Shown here: positions 1 through 8,234 of the stretch, piece by piece
How positions within the stretch are numbered: the stretch's first letter is position 1
Layout: every line of letters starts with the position of its first letter
The notes under the pieces: generated by a model
Seen by the model: only the letters and a program-made list of their open reading frames with translations
Database searches by the model: none
Told to the model about the DNA's origin: nothing
Origin: Peptococcaceae bacterium
Lineage (GTDB): Bacteria > Bacillota > Desulfitobacteriia > Desulfitobacteriales > Syntrophobotulaceae
Assembly: GCA_012523535.1 (NCBI GenBank)
Contig: JAAYII010000116.1
Location: 1 to 14,745, forward strand
Direction: 5' to 3'
DNA length: 14,745 nucleotides
Translations under genes and position numbers: made by a program

Positions 1-107
1 ATTTTCTTTTAAACAATGTTATTGGCGAGGAAAATGACGAAACTGTGGTTGAATATATTCGCCGCCTGAAAGTTGGAAATGACAAAGAGGATGAGCATGA
101 AAGCTGA
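1..107 (+). CDS. 3' end of an unidentified protein (partial)
   Basis: An open frame enters from the left edge and ends at TGA 105-107, giving the last 34 residues of a protein. The visible tail is hydrophilic and acidic, with a short VVEYIRRLK segment followed by a charged NDKEDEHES end. I do not recognise the family. The tail could belong to a small regulator, and a metal-responsive repressor next to copA would make sense, but nothing in 34 residues proves that. It is followed 61 bases later by an intrinsic terminator, so it is the last gene of its transcription unit and is probably not co-transcribed with the copper ATPase. That a gene ends here is fairly sure. Its identity is unknown. Confidence 0.6.
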   Translation, partial: FLLNNVIGEENDETVVEYIRRLKVGNDKEDEHES

Positions 108-168
108 TTTTATTAGGGTAATGCCACTTTGTTTTTAATTGATATTTAAATTTTTAATAGATAGGGAC

Positions 169-203
169 AACCGCTTTCAACAGAGCTTGAAGGCGGTTTT
201 TTA
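169..203 (+). terminator. Intrinsic terminator after the upstream gene
   Basis: AACCGCTTTCAA (169-180) pairs with TTGAAGGCGGTT (187-198) around a 6-base loop, with one G-T type pair in a 12-base stem. It runs directly into a T-tract. This is a classic Rho-independent terminator. It separates the upstream unit from copA. Confidence 0.9.
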
Positions 204-233
204 GATTAGGCATTATTGAGTGGAAAAATTTGT

Positions 234-262
234 TTGAGATTGTATCAATTTGCATTTATTAT
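234..262 (+). promoter_or_regulatory. Putative sigma-A promoter for the copper ATPase gene
   Basis: TTGAGA (234-239) and TATTAT (257-262) each match the -35 and -10 consensus at 5 of 6 bases, with an ideal 17-base spacer. They lie just past the terminator of the previous gene. Transcription would start near 269, leaving a leader of about 110 bases before the ATG at 381. No CsoR-type GC-rich palindrome is visible over the promoter. This is a prediction from sequence only, and the region is AT-rich, so chance matches are possible. Confidence 0.5.
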
Positions 263-380
263 AAAAAATTTGTAACATATTAAATGGTAAAAATACATAA
301 ATTAACACATCCCGGCAGTTTATTTTTTAGTGCCTTAAGATTGGTTAAGCCAATACAATTGTTGGTAAAGAAGGGATTAA

Positions 381-3002
381 ATGATCGAGCAAAGATTTAG
401 GGTCACAGGGATGACATGTTCCGCTTGTTCGGCTAATGTGGAAAAAAGCGTATCAATGCTTAACGGTGTTAAAGAAGTCAGTGTCAACCTGCTAAGCAAT
501 AGTATGAGCGTAGTATACGACGAGAATATCCTTGATGAGCAGGCGATTGTGCAAGCTGTTCGGAATGCGGGATACAATGCCTTTGTTCGCTCTGCCCAAG
601 GCAGCATAGAGTCGAAATCGACGGAGGAAGATCCGGTTCAAAAAGAGATAAAAAGCATGAAAAAACGTTTACTGGTATCTGTCTTGTTTTCCGCTCCCCT
701 TCTCTATATTGCGATGGGTCATATGCTGGGTTTGCCGTTACCGAAAGTTTTTGTCGGTCATGAAAATGCGCTTATTTTTGCTTTTACCCAGTTTTTATTG
801 GTGCTGCCGGTAATAATGGTCAATTATAGATATTTTTTAGTGGGTTTTAAAACTCTAGTCAAGGGTGCTCCTATTATGGATTCTCTGATTGCGATCGGTT
901 CTGCTGCGGCCTTAGTCTATGGTGTTTACGCTATTTACAGGATCGGATACGGTTTGGGACATATGGATATTGTGTTGGTTGAGCGTTATGCCATGGATTT
1001 ATATTTCGAATCCGCGGGAATAATCTTGACTTTAGTTACACTGGGTAAATTTTTGGAAGCCAGAGCCAAAGGAAAAACATCCGAGGCAATCCAAAAACTA
1101 ATAAATCTTGCTCCCAAAACGGCACTGGTAATCAGAGAGGGGCGAGAAGCGGAAATTCCGGTGGAAGATCTTAAAGTAGGGGACATTATTATAGTCAAAC
1201 CGGGAGAAACAATTCCGGTTGACGGCATTGTCGTGGAGGGTAGTTCCGCGGTGGATGAATCGGCTTTGACAGGGGAAAGCATGCCTGTGGATAAAAAAGT
1301 CGGAGACAAAGTTATAGGAGCAAGCATTAATAAAGCTGGTACATTTAAGTTTCGAGCTCAAAAAGTAGGTGATGATACAACTTTAGCCCAGATTATTCGT
1401 CTGGTTGAAGAAGCGGCCTCCTCTAAAGCTCCAATCTCAAAATTAGCGGATCAAATCAGCCGTTATTTTGTGCCGCTTGTAATCCTTATTGCTTTTCTGG
1501 CTACTGCAATTTGGCTTATGCTTGGCTACCAGTTTGAGTTTGCTTTTTCCATCGGAATTGCTGTTTTGGTCATTTCTTGTCCCTGTGCTTTAGGACTGGC
1601 TACGCCTACCGCCATTATGGTCGGAACAGGTAAAGGAGCGGAAAACGGTATTTTGGTTAAATCCGCTGAAGCCTTGGAAATTGCCCATCGGATTCAAACG
1701 GTGGTATTGGATAAAACCGGAACCATAACCGAGGGCCAACCTCGGGTGACGGACATTATCGTCCGTAGGGAGAATAAAAACGAAGAATTATCGGGAATAG
1801 ACGAAGCAGAAGTAAATAAGCTTTTGCAAATTGCAGCCTCTCTAGAGAAACCGTCAGAGCATCCTTTAGCCCAAGCTATCTTGGAGGAAGCAAACCGCCT
1901 AAATTTGCAACCCAGTGCAGTGGAAAGTTTTCTGGCCAAACCGGGCAGGGGAATTGAAGCTGTTTTTAAGGGTAAAAAATATCTGGCTGGGAACCTTATG
2001 TTGATGGAAGAAAATCAAGTTGAGACCATGAGCTTTGTGGATGAAGCCAATCGTCTGGCGGAGGAAGGAAAAACCCCACTCTTTTTTGCTGATGAAAAAA
2101 ATGTGCTGGGTTTGATTGCCGTGGCCGATGTTGTTAAACCTACCAACAAAGCGGCAATTGATGCTTTTAAAAGCATGGGAATTGAGGTCGTCATGCTGAC
2201 CGGAGATAATAAGAAAACAGCCGCAGCGATTTGTCGACAATTGGACATAAGGCACGCCATTGCCGAAGTGATGCCACAGGATAAAGAACGGGAGATTCGT
2301 AAAATCCAGGGGAAAGGCCGGAAAGTGGCGATGATTGGTGACGGGATTAACGACGCCCCGGCTTTGGTCAGAGCGGATATCGGGATAGCAATTGGAGCCG
2401 GAACAGATGTGGCTATTGAATCCGCCGATTTCGTACTAATGAAAAGTAATTTGTTAGATGCAGTGGCAGCTATTCAATTAAGCAAAGCAGTTATTAAAAA
2501 TATAAAACAAAACCTGTTTTGGGCCTTATTTTATAATAGTCTGGGCATACCTTTAGCGGCCGGGGTCTTTTACCCTTTGCTGGGTTGGAAATTGAGCCCG
2601 ATGTTTGCGGCTGCGGCTATGAGCCTGAGTTCGGTTTGTGTGGTGACCAATGCTTTAAGGCTAAGGTTGTTTAAGCCTCGTTTTCCGAGCATGGCAAATG
2701 AAATTACCTCAGCCAAGCCGTTAAATTTAGGCCCTGATTTAAACACTGGTCCTAAAATGCTTGGTGTTGAAACTAAATATCGAGGAGGGAAAAATATGAA
2801 TAAAATTATGAAGATTGAAGGAATGAGTTGTTCCCATTGTTCCGGACGGGTGGAAAAAGCTTTGAACTCTTTAGACGGAGTCAAGGCTGTGGTGGATTTG
2901 GAAAAAAAGACCGCCAGCATTACCCTGGAAAAGGAAGTCAGCGATGAGATACTGAAAAATGCGGTTGAAGATGCGGGATATAAAGTTGTTGATCTGCGCT
3001 AA
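381..3002 (+). CDS. copA: Cu(+)-exporting P1B-1-type ATPase CopA with C-terminal CopZ-like domain
   Basis: This 873-residue membrane pump couples ATP hydrolysis to export of Cu(+) from the cytoplasm. The order is: N-terminal heavy-metal-associated domain with GMTCSAC (C13, C16); membrane pairs at about 97-115, 130-150, 165-190 and 208-225; actuator TGES (297-300); CPC metal site (400-402) in a membrane helix; phosphorylated D444 in DKTGT; nucleotide-binding SEHPLA (H494-P495); hinge GDGIND (653-658); and the last two helices carrying Y718-N719 and M747-S-x-S-S, the Cu(+)-selective P1B-1 signature. Most CopA proteins end near residue 765. This one continues through a roughly 40-residue linker into a second complete metal-binding domain (806-873, C817 and C820), which is normally the separate chaperone CopZ. 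The start is supported by AAGGG at 370-374, six bases upstream. Family assignment is certain. Copper rather than silver specificity is known of the family and not separately shown here. Confidence 0.97.
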   Translation: MIEQRFRVTGMTCSACSANVEKSVSMLNGVKEVSVNLLSNSMSVVYDENILDEQAIVQAVRNAGYNAFVRSAQGSIESKSTEEDPVQKEIKSMKKRLLVSVLFSAPLLYIAMGHMLGLPLPKVFVGHENALIFAFTQFLLVLPVIMVNYRYFLVGFKTLVKGAPIMDSLIAIGSAAALVYGVYAIYRIGYGLGHMDIVLVERYAMDLYFESAGIILTLVTLGKFLEARAKGKTSEAIQKLINLAPKTALVIREGREAEIPVEDLKVGDIIIVKPGETIPVDGIVVEGSSAVDESALTGESMPVDKKVGDKVIGASINKAGTFKFRAQKVGDDTTLAQIIRLVEEAASSKAPISKLADQISRYFVPLVILIAFLATAIWLMLGYQFEFAFSIGIAVLVISCPCALGLATPTAIMVGTGKGAENGILVKSAEALEIAHRIQTVVLDKTGTITEGQPRVTDIIVRRENKNEELSGIDEAEVNKLLQIAASLEKPSEHPLAQAILEEANRLNLQPSAVESFLAKPGRGIEAVFKGKKYLAGNLMLMEENQVETMSFVDEANRLAEEGKTPLFFADEKNVLGLIAVADVVKPTNKAAIDAFKSMGIEVVMLTGDNKKTAAAICRQLDIRHAIAEVMPQDKEREIRKIQGKGRKVAMIGDGINDAPALVRADIGIAIGAGTDVAIESADFVLMKSNLLDAVAAIQLSKAVIKNIKQNLFWALFYNSLGIPLAAGVFYPLLGWKLSPMFAAAAMSLSSVCVVTNALRLRLFKPRFPSMANEITSAKPLNLGPDLNTGPKMLGVETKYRGGKNMNKIMKIEGMSCSHCSGRVEKALNSLDGVKAVVDLEKKTASITLEKEVSDEILKNAVEDAGYKVVDLR
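2782..2798 (+). promoter_or_regulatory. Internal Shine-Dalgarno and ATG for copZ inside copA
   Basis: GAGGAGGG (2782-2789), six bases and ATG (2796-2798) form a textbook initiation site in the copA reading frame. There it is read as Arg-Gly-Gly-Lys-Asn-Met. It lies exactly at the boundary between the linker and the CopZ-like domain, which argues against a chance purine run. A second in-frame ATG at 2808 is further from the site and is a less likely start. Confidence 0.65.
2796..3002 (+). CDS. copZ: Nested in-frame CopZ-like copper chaperone (internal start in copA)
   Basis: The last 68 codons of copA form a free-standing CopZ-sized domain. It begins with an ATG in the same frame and carries the metal motif GMSCSHC (C817 and C820 in CopA numbering; the CxHC form is typical of CopZ). 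The ATG is preceded by GAGGAGGG (2782-2789) at a spacing of six bases, which is better than the ribosome binding site of copA itself. CopZ normally carries Cu(+) in the cytoplasm and hands it to CopA or to a copper sensor. The sequence therefore supports a separately translated CopZ in addition to the fused domain. Alternatives are that the stop codon of an ancestral copA was lost and only the fusion matters, or that a base error in the assembly removed a stop. Whether free protein is made cannot be told from sequence. Confidence 0.55.
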   Translation: MNKIMKIEGMSCSHCSGRVEKALNSLDGVKAVVDLEKKTASITLEKEVSDEILKNAVEDAGYKVVDLR

Positions 3003-3052
3003 ATCATAAGCTACGTTAAATTGTAAAGTTATGAATTAAATGATTATTTGTC

Positions 3053-3092
3053 AAGGGTTTATGTTTTTAAGAGCATAAATCCTTTTTCTTTT
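3053..3092 (+). terminator. Intrinsic terminator after copA/copZ
   Basis: AAGGGTTTATG (3053-3063) pairs with CATAAATCCTT (3074-3084), with one G-T type pair, around a 10-base loop. The right arm merges into a T-rich tail. It begins about 50 bases after the copA stop. It closes the copper unit, so the A2M gene downstream should have its own promoter. Confidence 0.85.
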
Positions 3093-3130
3093 CATATACA
3101 TAATAAAATTCAAGAGTCTTTGAAATATAT

Positions 3131-3160
3131 TTGGAGTTAATTAAAGGAAAAAGGTATTTT
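3131..3160 (+). promoter_or_regulatory. Weak candidate promoter for the A2M-Memo unit
   Basis: After the copA terminator, TTGGAG (3131-3136) and TATTTT (3155-3160) with an 18-base spacer are the best sigma-A-like pair I find. The region is AT-rich and other pairings are possible, so confidence is low. The resulting leader would be about 130 bases and would include the CTGGCCA/TGGCCAG inverted repeat. Confidence 0.25.
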
Positions 3161-3244
3161 AGGCAGAATTCTTCAATTTAATAAAAATTTCAAATTATCG
3201 TAAGAAGTTTTTTCTTCTGTAATTCCCTGGTATTAAGATATTTC

Positions 3245-3284
3245 CTGGCCATGGGAGAGCCGAAGATATTTTTGGGTTGGCCAG
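3245..3284. repeat. Inverted repeat just ahead of the A2M start
   Basis: CTGGCCA (3245-3251) and TGGCCAG (3278-3284) are perfect 7-base inverted copies separated by 26 bases. The right arm ends three bases before the AGGA (3288-3291 region) that serves as ribosome binding site for the ATG at 3300. It could be an operator or a leader stem affecting translation, or chance. No T-tract follows, so it is not a terminator. Confidence 0.4.
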
Positions 3285-3299
3285 AAAGGATGGTGTTAG

Positions 3300-6200
3300 A
3301 TGTCACCAAAGGATAATTTAAAGAGGGGAAGAAAGCAAATATTTATTTTCCAGAGATTTAGCAGAAAAAAAATGAAGGTTATTGTCGGCACGGTTATGAT
3401 TGTAGTTCTGCTGGCAGGAATATTCTGGGGGTTGGGCGGAATGAGCTTGTTTCTAAAACCGGTCCAAGCCGCAGAAGTCAGCATAGTGGCTTTGAATGCG
3501 GATCAAATGGGAATAGACCTTGACACAGAATTTCTCTTATCAAGCAATCAGCCTTTGGATAAAAATGCTGTCCAAGAAGCTTTAAAGATTGAGCCTCGAT
3601 TTGCCTACAGCTTGGACAAAATGGACGGTGGGAGAAAATATAGAATTATTCCGCAGGTTAAGTTGGACCCTGACAAGGTTTATATTTTATCTTATGATCC
3701 GGATGGAAGCGGCAGAGAAAATTTGAGTTGGGCTTTTCAGACAAAAAGCAAATTCCATGTTGTTCGTTCTTTACCCGCTGATCAGACAACCAATGTACCG
3801 ATAAACACTGGAATAGAAATTACTTTCTCCCATGACAATTTTGATCTTGATTCTGTTAAAGACTATTTCAGCATTTCTCCCAAGGTCAATGGTAGTTGGG
3901 AAAAACACGGGAAAACTTTAGTTTTTGTACCGGAAAAACTGGAATGGGCTACGATTTATCAAGTTGAGTTAAGAAAAGGTTTGACGCTTATCGGGAGTAA
4001 AGAAATCTTGGAAGAAAACTATGTATTCAGTTTTGAAACCGCTCCCCAGCAGCAGGAGCCAAAATCATTTGTTCTAAGCTTGGATACGTCCCTCACTGAA
4101 TTCTCTACGGCCGAAAAACCGGTATTTCCTGTTTATTTCTACTCCGAAGAGAATTATTCAGGTGAATATTCAGCCCATATCGATCTTTACCGCTATCCCG
4201 GCTATCGCCAATTCCAGGCTTCCCTTGAGCAAAGGGATAAAATCCCACGCTGGTCTTATCTGGCTTGGAATCAATATTATGAGAAAATGAATCCAGCTTA
4301 TAAAATAGCGACTTATGAAACCAAATTACTAAGTGCCGATTACTATACCCATTATCTTGTTTTCCCCCAAACCTTAGAACCCGGTTACTATGCAGCCGAA
4401 TTCTCGGTTAAGGATTGCCGGCGGCAAGTCTGGTTTCAGGTAAGCGATCTTGCGGTCTATTTATCCCAGGGATCGAAAAACAGCTTGTTCTGGGTTCACG
4501 ATCTCCAAACAAAATCGCCTGTGGACAAAGTGGAAGTTATAATAGAAAGTAAAGGTATTGTCCAGAAAGGAGATAATCAAGGGGTTGTCTTGGTCCAAGC
4601 CAATTTATTCGGCGACAGTCAAGATTATGCCCTGGTTAGAAGCTCCGACCGAGAGCTTTTGGTTCCCCTGGAAAGTAAAGAGAATTGGAGTATAATGACA
4701 GAAAAGCCTAAAGCCATGGATTATTGGAAATACCTTTACTTGGATCGGGAGCTTTATAAGCCGGGTGATACACTGAATTTTTGGGGAGTAGTCTCGGCCA
4801 GGGGTAAGGATGCCATGCCCATTAAGGAGATTACCCTTGAACTCTGGGGTACGGACGGCCCTTACTATGAAGGGGCTCAAGCCGCTCCTATTTTGTCTCA
4901 AAAAATAAGTATCCGGGACAGTATTTTTACCGGGCAGATCAAACTGCCGGTTTTAAAACCGGGATACTACTATTTGTTAATCAAAAACGGCGATCTTGAT
5001 CTTCTTTCCAGAGGGTTTTCCGTGGAGACATATCAAAAGCCGTCCTACAGATTGTCGCTTACTCAGGACAAAAAGGCCCTCTTTAATGGTGATACAATCA
5101 ATTTCCGGGTCAGGGCTTCCTTCTTTGAAGGAACACCGGTCCCCGGACTTAAACTGGACTATTTTTATGGGGATAACAAGGGTACGGTTACCACCGATCA
5201 TTATGGGGAAGCAGAAATACCTTGCACGGCGAATTGGCAGGATGAATATCACAACTCCTATGGATATGTTTTTCTTGGCGTGAACGCTCTTTTACCGGAA
5301 GCCGGAGAGATTTATACTTCGGGAGAGTTTTATGTTTTCAAAAGCGAGGTTTACCTGACAGGCCAAGCCCAACGCACTGCTAACGGCTATAACCTGGAAG
5401 CAAAACTATTTAATGTAGATCTAAGGGATATAAATAACGGCAAGTTTATAGCGGAGGAACATTTCCTGAAAGAACCTTTGGGTCATAGCAAAATAAACGC
5501 CAGTCTATACCAGGAGATTTGGACACCGGTGGAATCCGGCCGACGTTATGACTTTATCAGCAAACAAGTAGTGCCGACTTATTACTATGAGTATTCCGTT
5601 CGACATATCAGAGACTTCCAACTGATGACTGACGCTGACGGCAAAGTAATTTACAACGGTCAGCTGGATGACCCCAAAAACAGCTATTACCTTTTACTTA
5701 GCGCCCAAGACGCTCAAGGTCGCCAGTTTACGCGACGGGTCCATGTTGGAGGCTTAAGCAGTTTCAATCCGCATTACCAGTATTATTACTTGCAAGACCA
5801 AGCAGGTAAGGAAGGATATTTGCCAGGGGAAGAAGTTGAAGTCACTATGATGGTCAATGATCAGCGGATCGCCCCCGCAAGCGGCAGTATACTTTATTAC
5901 CGTGGCCAAAGCTTTATTGATTCTTATCAGGTATCCAGCAGTCCTCAGTATGGATTTGTCTTTACTGATCAGGATATTCCCAATGTCAATGTCTATGGGG
6001 TATATTTTGATGGTTTGAACTATCATGAAGCTTCCCCGGCAGTGGCTACCTTTGCCAGCAAAACGAAAGCGCTGACTGTTGAAATCGTTGCGGATAAAAC
6101 TCAATACCGTCCCGGGGAAAAGGTTAAGCTTTCTCTTCGGGTCACTGACCGGGAAAACAGGCCGGTTAAGGATGCGCATATCAACCTTAGCCTGGTCGAT

Positions 6201-8234
6201 GAAGCCCTTTTCAGTTTAAGGGACCAGAATGTTAACTTCCTTAATTCTTTGTATGGGGATTATTATTATATCTATCAACGTACATGGAAATCTCATTATC
6301 ATCTCTTTGACCGAGGAGGTGCAGAGAAAGGGGGCGAAGGCGCGGGAGAACGCCAAGATTTTAGGGACACGGTCCTATTTACCACGGTGAGAACAGATCA
6401 GCAGGGCCTAGCCAAAGTAGAGTTTAAGCTGCCTGATAACCTTACTTCATGGCGCGTTACTTACCATGCTTTCACCAGCAACCTTCAAGCCGAAAGCGGC
6501 TCGGTACAAATCCCGGTAAAACTGCCGTTCTTTGTGGAAATGATCCACAATAGCAATTACTTGGCAGGTGATTGTCCGGTTGTTATTCTCCGTTCATTCG
6601 GGGAGAATCTTACAAAGGGCCAGGATGTGTCCTATTATCTCAGTCTTATAGATCCCAATGGGCTTGAAAAGGAATCTATCTTAAGCGGAAAAGCCTTTCA
6701 GTCGGTGGATTGGAAGTTGCCGTCTTTGCAAGAAGGGAAATATACCCTTAAGGTTACGGCGCAATGCGGTACTTTCCAAGACAGGCTGACCAAAGAATTT
6801 ACTGTCGCTTCAGCATTTCAGGAAAGAACTGTGACCAGCCAGGAGCTATTGACAGAGGACTTTAAAATCAAGGGTTCACCTAACCAGCCAACTGAGTTGA
6901 TTTTTAGCGATTATGAAAAAAGTCAGTATCTCCGGGGCCTGTACCAGCTGGCTTGGAACAGCGGCAGTCGATTGGAACAAATCCTGGCTGCTCAAGAGGC
7001 AGGAAAGCTCTTAAATCAATATTTCCCGGAGGAAGGGTGGTATCTTTCCCGGGAGGATGATGAGGATTCTCTTCTCAGGTTTCAGCAGCCGGACGGTGGA
7101 CTAAGCATCTTGCCCTACGCCGAAAGCGAACTGGCTTTGAGCGCCATGGTAGCTGTAAGCAGTCCGGAAGTCTTTGACAGTAATGCTTTAGCCGGCTACT
7201 TCTATAGGATTCTGGAAGGGAGCGCTTTAGAAGGCAATGTTATAAAAGAAGATGACAAGAGTTGGGCTCTTTTGGGTTTAGCGGCGCTCAAAAAACCCGT
7301 ACTGCTGCAAATCAATCAATACCTGCAACAAGAAAACTTGGAGCCCGCCGTCAAAATTAATCTGGCTTTGGCCCTATTAGAAATTGGCGACGGTGCTTAT
7401 GCCGAGAAAGTATATCGGGAACTTATGCAGGGGTATGCCGAAGACCTTGGAGTTGTGACCAGGATTAAGGTGGATGGCGATCAGGACGAAATATTAAAAG
7501 CCACCACTCAGATGGCGATGTTGGCGGCCCGTTTGGATCAACCGGAAAAACACGAGCTATATCAGTATCTGCTGGAAAATCCCGGTCATGATATGCTGAA
7601 CACAATGGAACAAGTGCAAATACTGAAATACAATCTGAAATATATGAATGACACCCCGGTCAGCTTCACTTATGAATTAAACGGTTCCCGGGTCACAAAA
7701 GCTTTGCAGGGTAGGGAGTTTTTTAAGCTAACTTTGCTGCCCGAAGATTTATCCCACATCCGTTTTCAATCCATCGAAGGCAAGGTGGGAATCTTAACCA
7801 AGTATGCCGAACCTCTAAACTCCGGCGAAAAGGGAATTGCCGGTGATCTCGAAATCAAGCGCTCTTACATGGTAGACGGTAAGCTTACAAACAGCTTTGA
7901 CCGCACTAATCTGGTTAAAGTAGTGATCACTTACGATATTAGGGATACGGCGCCGAACGGTATTTATGAGGTAGTAGATATTCTGCCGGCGGGCTTGAGT
8001 TATATTCCCCGTCCTTATGATTACAAGGAAAAACCTGATCTTTATTGGAACTATCCCTCGGAAGTCAAAGGGCAGAAACTGAGTTTCCTGGTTGATAAAG
8101 GCCGCAATCAGATCACTTATTTGGCCCGGGTCAATTCACCAGGAGAGTTTAGTTGTGAAGCCCCGCTTTTAAGCAATATTAAAAACAATGCGGTTTACAC
8201 CAGCGGCAACTGGGACAGGATTGTGATTAAATAA
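3300..8234 (+). CDS. Membrane-anchored bacterial alpha-2-macroglobulin lacking the thioester cysteine
   Basis: This is a 1644-residue surface protein of the bacterial alpha-2-macroglobulin family, whose members trap or hinder proteases at the cell surface. A short basic N-terminus precedes one hydrophobic segment (about 26-45) ending near QAAE, so it is either secreted or anchored by an uncleaved signal. No lipobox is visible. Next comes an Ig-like domain (LPADQTTNVPINTGIEITFS), then macroglobulin domains marked by YKPGD (about 486-490) and YRPGE (936-940), the conserved RxxFxDT block (from R1018) with PDNLTSWR, and an alpha/alpha toroid region with DGG (1265-1267). Where thioester members carry C-L-E-Q, this protein has R1224-L-E-Q. 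It therefore cannot form the internal thioester and resembles the thioester-less YfaS-type class. The start is chosen for AGGATGGTG at 3288-3295. The stop overlaps the next ATG, so the two genes are probably translationally coupled. The natural target is unknown. Confidence 0.9.
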   Translation: MSPKDNLKRGRKQIFIFQRFSRKKMKVIVGTVMIVVLLAGIFWGLGGMSLFLKPVQAAEVSIVALNADQMGIDLDTEFLLSSNQPLDKNAVQEALKIEPRFAYSLDKMDGGRKYRIIPQVKLDPDKVYILSYDPDGSGRENLSWAFQTKSKFHVVRSLPADQTTNVPINTGIEITFSHDNFDLDSVKDYFSISPKVNGSWEKHGKTLVFVPEKLEWATIYQVELRKGLTLIGSKEILEENYVFSFETAPQQQEPKSFVLSLDTSLTEFSTAEKPVFPVYFYSEENYSGEYSAHIDLYRYPGYRQFQASLEQRDKIPRWSYLAWNQYYEKMNPAYKIATYETKLLSADYYTHYLVFPQTLEPGYYAAEFSVKDCRRQVWFQVSDLAVYLSQGSKNSLFWVHDLQTKSPVDKVEVIIESKGIVQKGDNQGVVLVQANLFGDSQDYALVRSSDRELLVPLESKENWSIMTEKPKAMDYWKYLYLDRELYKPGDTLNFWGVVSARGKDAMPIKEITLELWGTDGPYYEGAQAAPILSQKISIRDSIFTGQIKLPVLKPGYYYLLIKNGDLDLLSRGFSVETYQKPSYRLSLTQDKKALFNGDTINFRVRASFFEGTPVPGLKLDYFYGDNKGTVTTDHYGEAEIPCTANWQDEYHNSYGYVFLGVNALLPEAGEIYTSGEFYVFKSEVYLTGQAQRTANGYNLEAKLFNVDLRDINNGKFIAEEHFLKEPLGHSKINASLYQEIWTPVESGRRYDFISKQVVPTYYYEYSVRHIRDFQLMTDADGKVIYNGQLDDPKNSYYLLLSAQDAQGRQFTRRVHVGGLSSFNPHYQYYYLQDQAGKEGYLPGEEVEVTMMVNDQRIAPASGSILYYRGQSFIDSYQVSSSPQYGFVFTDQDIPNVNVYGVYFDGLNYHEASPAVATFASKTKALTVEIVADKTQYRPGEKVKLSLRVTDRENRPVKDAHINLSLVDEALFSLRDQNVNFLNSLYGDYYYIYQRTWKSHYHLFDRGGAEKGGEGAGERQDFRDTVLFTTVRTDQQGLAKVEFKLPDNLTSWRVTYHAFTSNLQAESGSVQIPVKLPFFVEMIHNSNYLAGDCPVVILRSFGENLTKGQDVSYYLSLIDPNGLEKESILSGKAFQSVDWKLPSLQEGKYTLKVTAQCGTFQDRLTKEFTVASAFQERTVTSQELLTEDFKIKGSPNQPTELIFSDYEKSQYLRGLYQLAWNSGSRLEQILAAQEAGKLLNQYFPEEGWYLSREDDEDSLLRFQQPDGGLSILPYAESELALSAMVAVSSPEVFDSNALAGYFYRILEGSALEGNVIKEDDKSWALLGLAALKKPVLLQINQYLQQENLEPAVKINLALALLEIGDGAYAEKVYRELMQGYAEDLGVVTRIKVDGDQDEILKATTQMAMLAARLDQPEKHELYQYLLENPGHDMLNTMEQVQILKYNLKYMNDTPVSFTYELNGSRVTKALQGREFFKLTLLPEDLSHIRFQSIEGKVGILTKYAEPLNSGEKGIAGDLEIKRSYMVDGKLTNSFDRTNLVKVVITYDIRDTAPNGIYEVVDILPAGLSYIPRPYDYKEKPDLYWNYPSEVKGQKLSFLVDKGRNQITYLARVNSPGEFSCEAPLLSNIKNNAVYTSGNWDRIVIK

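Noticed and set aside
1899..2255. Minus-strand open frame of 118 codons within copA
   Set aside because: It lies antisense to conserved catalytic copA sequence, has no ribosome binding site or recognisable domain, and is explained by the codon pattern of the real gene.
3203..3218. AGAAG-TTTTTT-CTTCT hairpin in the region before the A2M gene
   Set aside because: A 5-base AT-rich stem with a T loop and no downstream T-tract; a strong terminator already lies upstream at 3053-3092.
5754..6179. Minus-strand open frame of 141 codons within the A2M gene
   Set aside because: It is antisense to a conserved macroglobulin domain and shows no family features; it is a shadow of the real frame.
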